13,376 nucleotides of DNA from JAQGLW01 sp035995725 (lineage in GTDB: Bacteria > Pseudomonadota > Gammaproteobacteria > Burkholderiales > Burkholderiaceae_D): assembly GCA_035995725.1 (NCBI GenBank), contig DASYKE010000226.1, forward strand, positions 1-13,376, given 5' to 3'. Positions 13,351-13,376 of this stretch are shown here, in pieces. Both the position numbers and the translations under genes were made by a program. Position 1 is the first letter of the stretch. Each line of letters opens with the position of its first letter. The notes under the pieces are model-generated. The model was not told the origin of the DNA. It searched no databases and saw nothing but the letters and a program-made list of their open reading frames with translations.

Positions 13351-13376
13351 TTCGAGAATTCGCTGTCGTGACGCGC

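Overview
The window reads as a chromosomal segment of a beta-proteobacterium, most likely Burkholderiales and perhaps Oxalobacteraceae-like. This rests on the moderately high GC, the style of the encoded proteins (CopD, DUF3299, DODA-type dioxygenase, LysR, large multi-PAS hybrid kinase) and the palindromic intergenic repeats. The taxonomic call is inference; no rRNA or other marker gene is present. No tRNA, rRNA, CRISPR array or complete insertion sequence was seen.

Left region (1-3860). The 3' end of a copD-like membrane protein gene on the + strand converges on a minus-strand gene set. Read from right to left this set is: a small DUF2946-like membrane or exported protein with Cys/His motifs, a doubtful 60-codon ORF, an ABC ATPase, an FtsX/MacB-type permease whose start overlaps the ATPase stop, an 80-aa secreted four-cysteine protein, and a secreted DUF3299 protein. 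ABC ATPase + FtsX permease + DUF3299 recalls metal-linked (zinc-regulated) loci of other proteobacteria. A role in envelope metal handling is the best guess, but no Zur-type box is visible.

Middle region (3861-7907). A gene for a protein made of two tandem ABM-type (antibiotic biosynthesis monooxygenase) domains is followed by a spacer with a perfect inverted repeat and a 12-bp triplicate. Next comes a minus-strand pair, an NADPH-dependent FMN reductase and a LigB/DODA-type ring-opening dioxygenase, divergent from a LysR regulator. Between the pair lies a truncated remnant of a DoxX gene. This looks like a redox or aromatic/quinone-response locus, with the LysR protein probably acting on the shared intergenic region.

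Right region (7908-13376). A 1109-aa soluble hybrid histidine kinase (four PAS domains arranged as two tandem duplications, HisKA, HATPase, two receiver domains) is encoded alone on the minus strand. Upstream is about 585 bp without a convincing gene, then a RimI-like GNAT acetyltransferase, a palindrome-rich repeat-like spacer, and an unrecognised 147-aa protein that has only non-ATG start options.

Nothing here amounts to a clearly new system. The most rewarding leads are the metal-linked cassette with its unrecognised Cys-rich protein, the doubled ABM protein, the DoxX fossil and the doubly duplicated sensor kinase.
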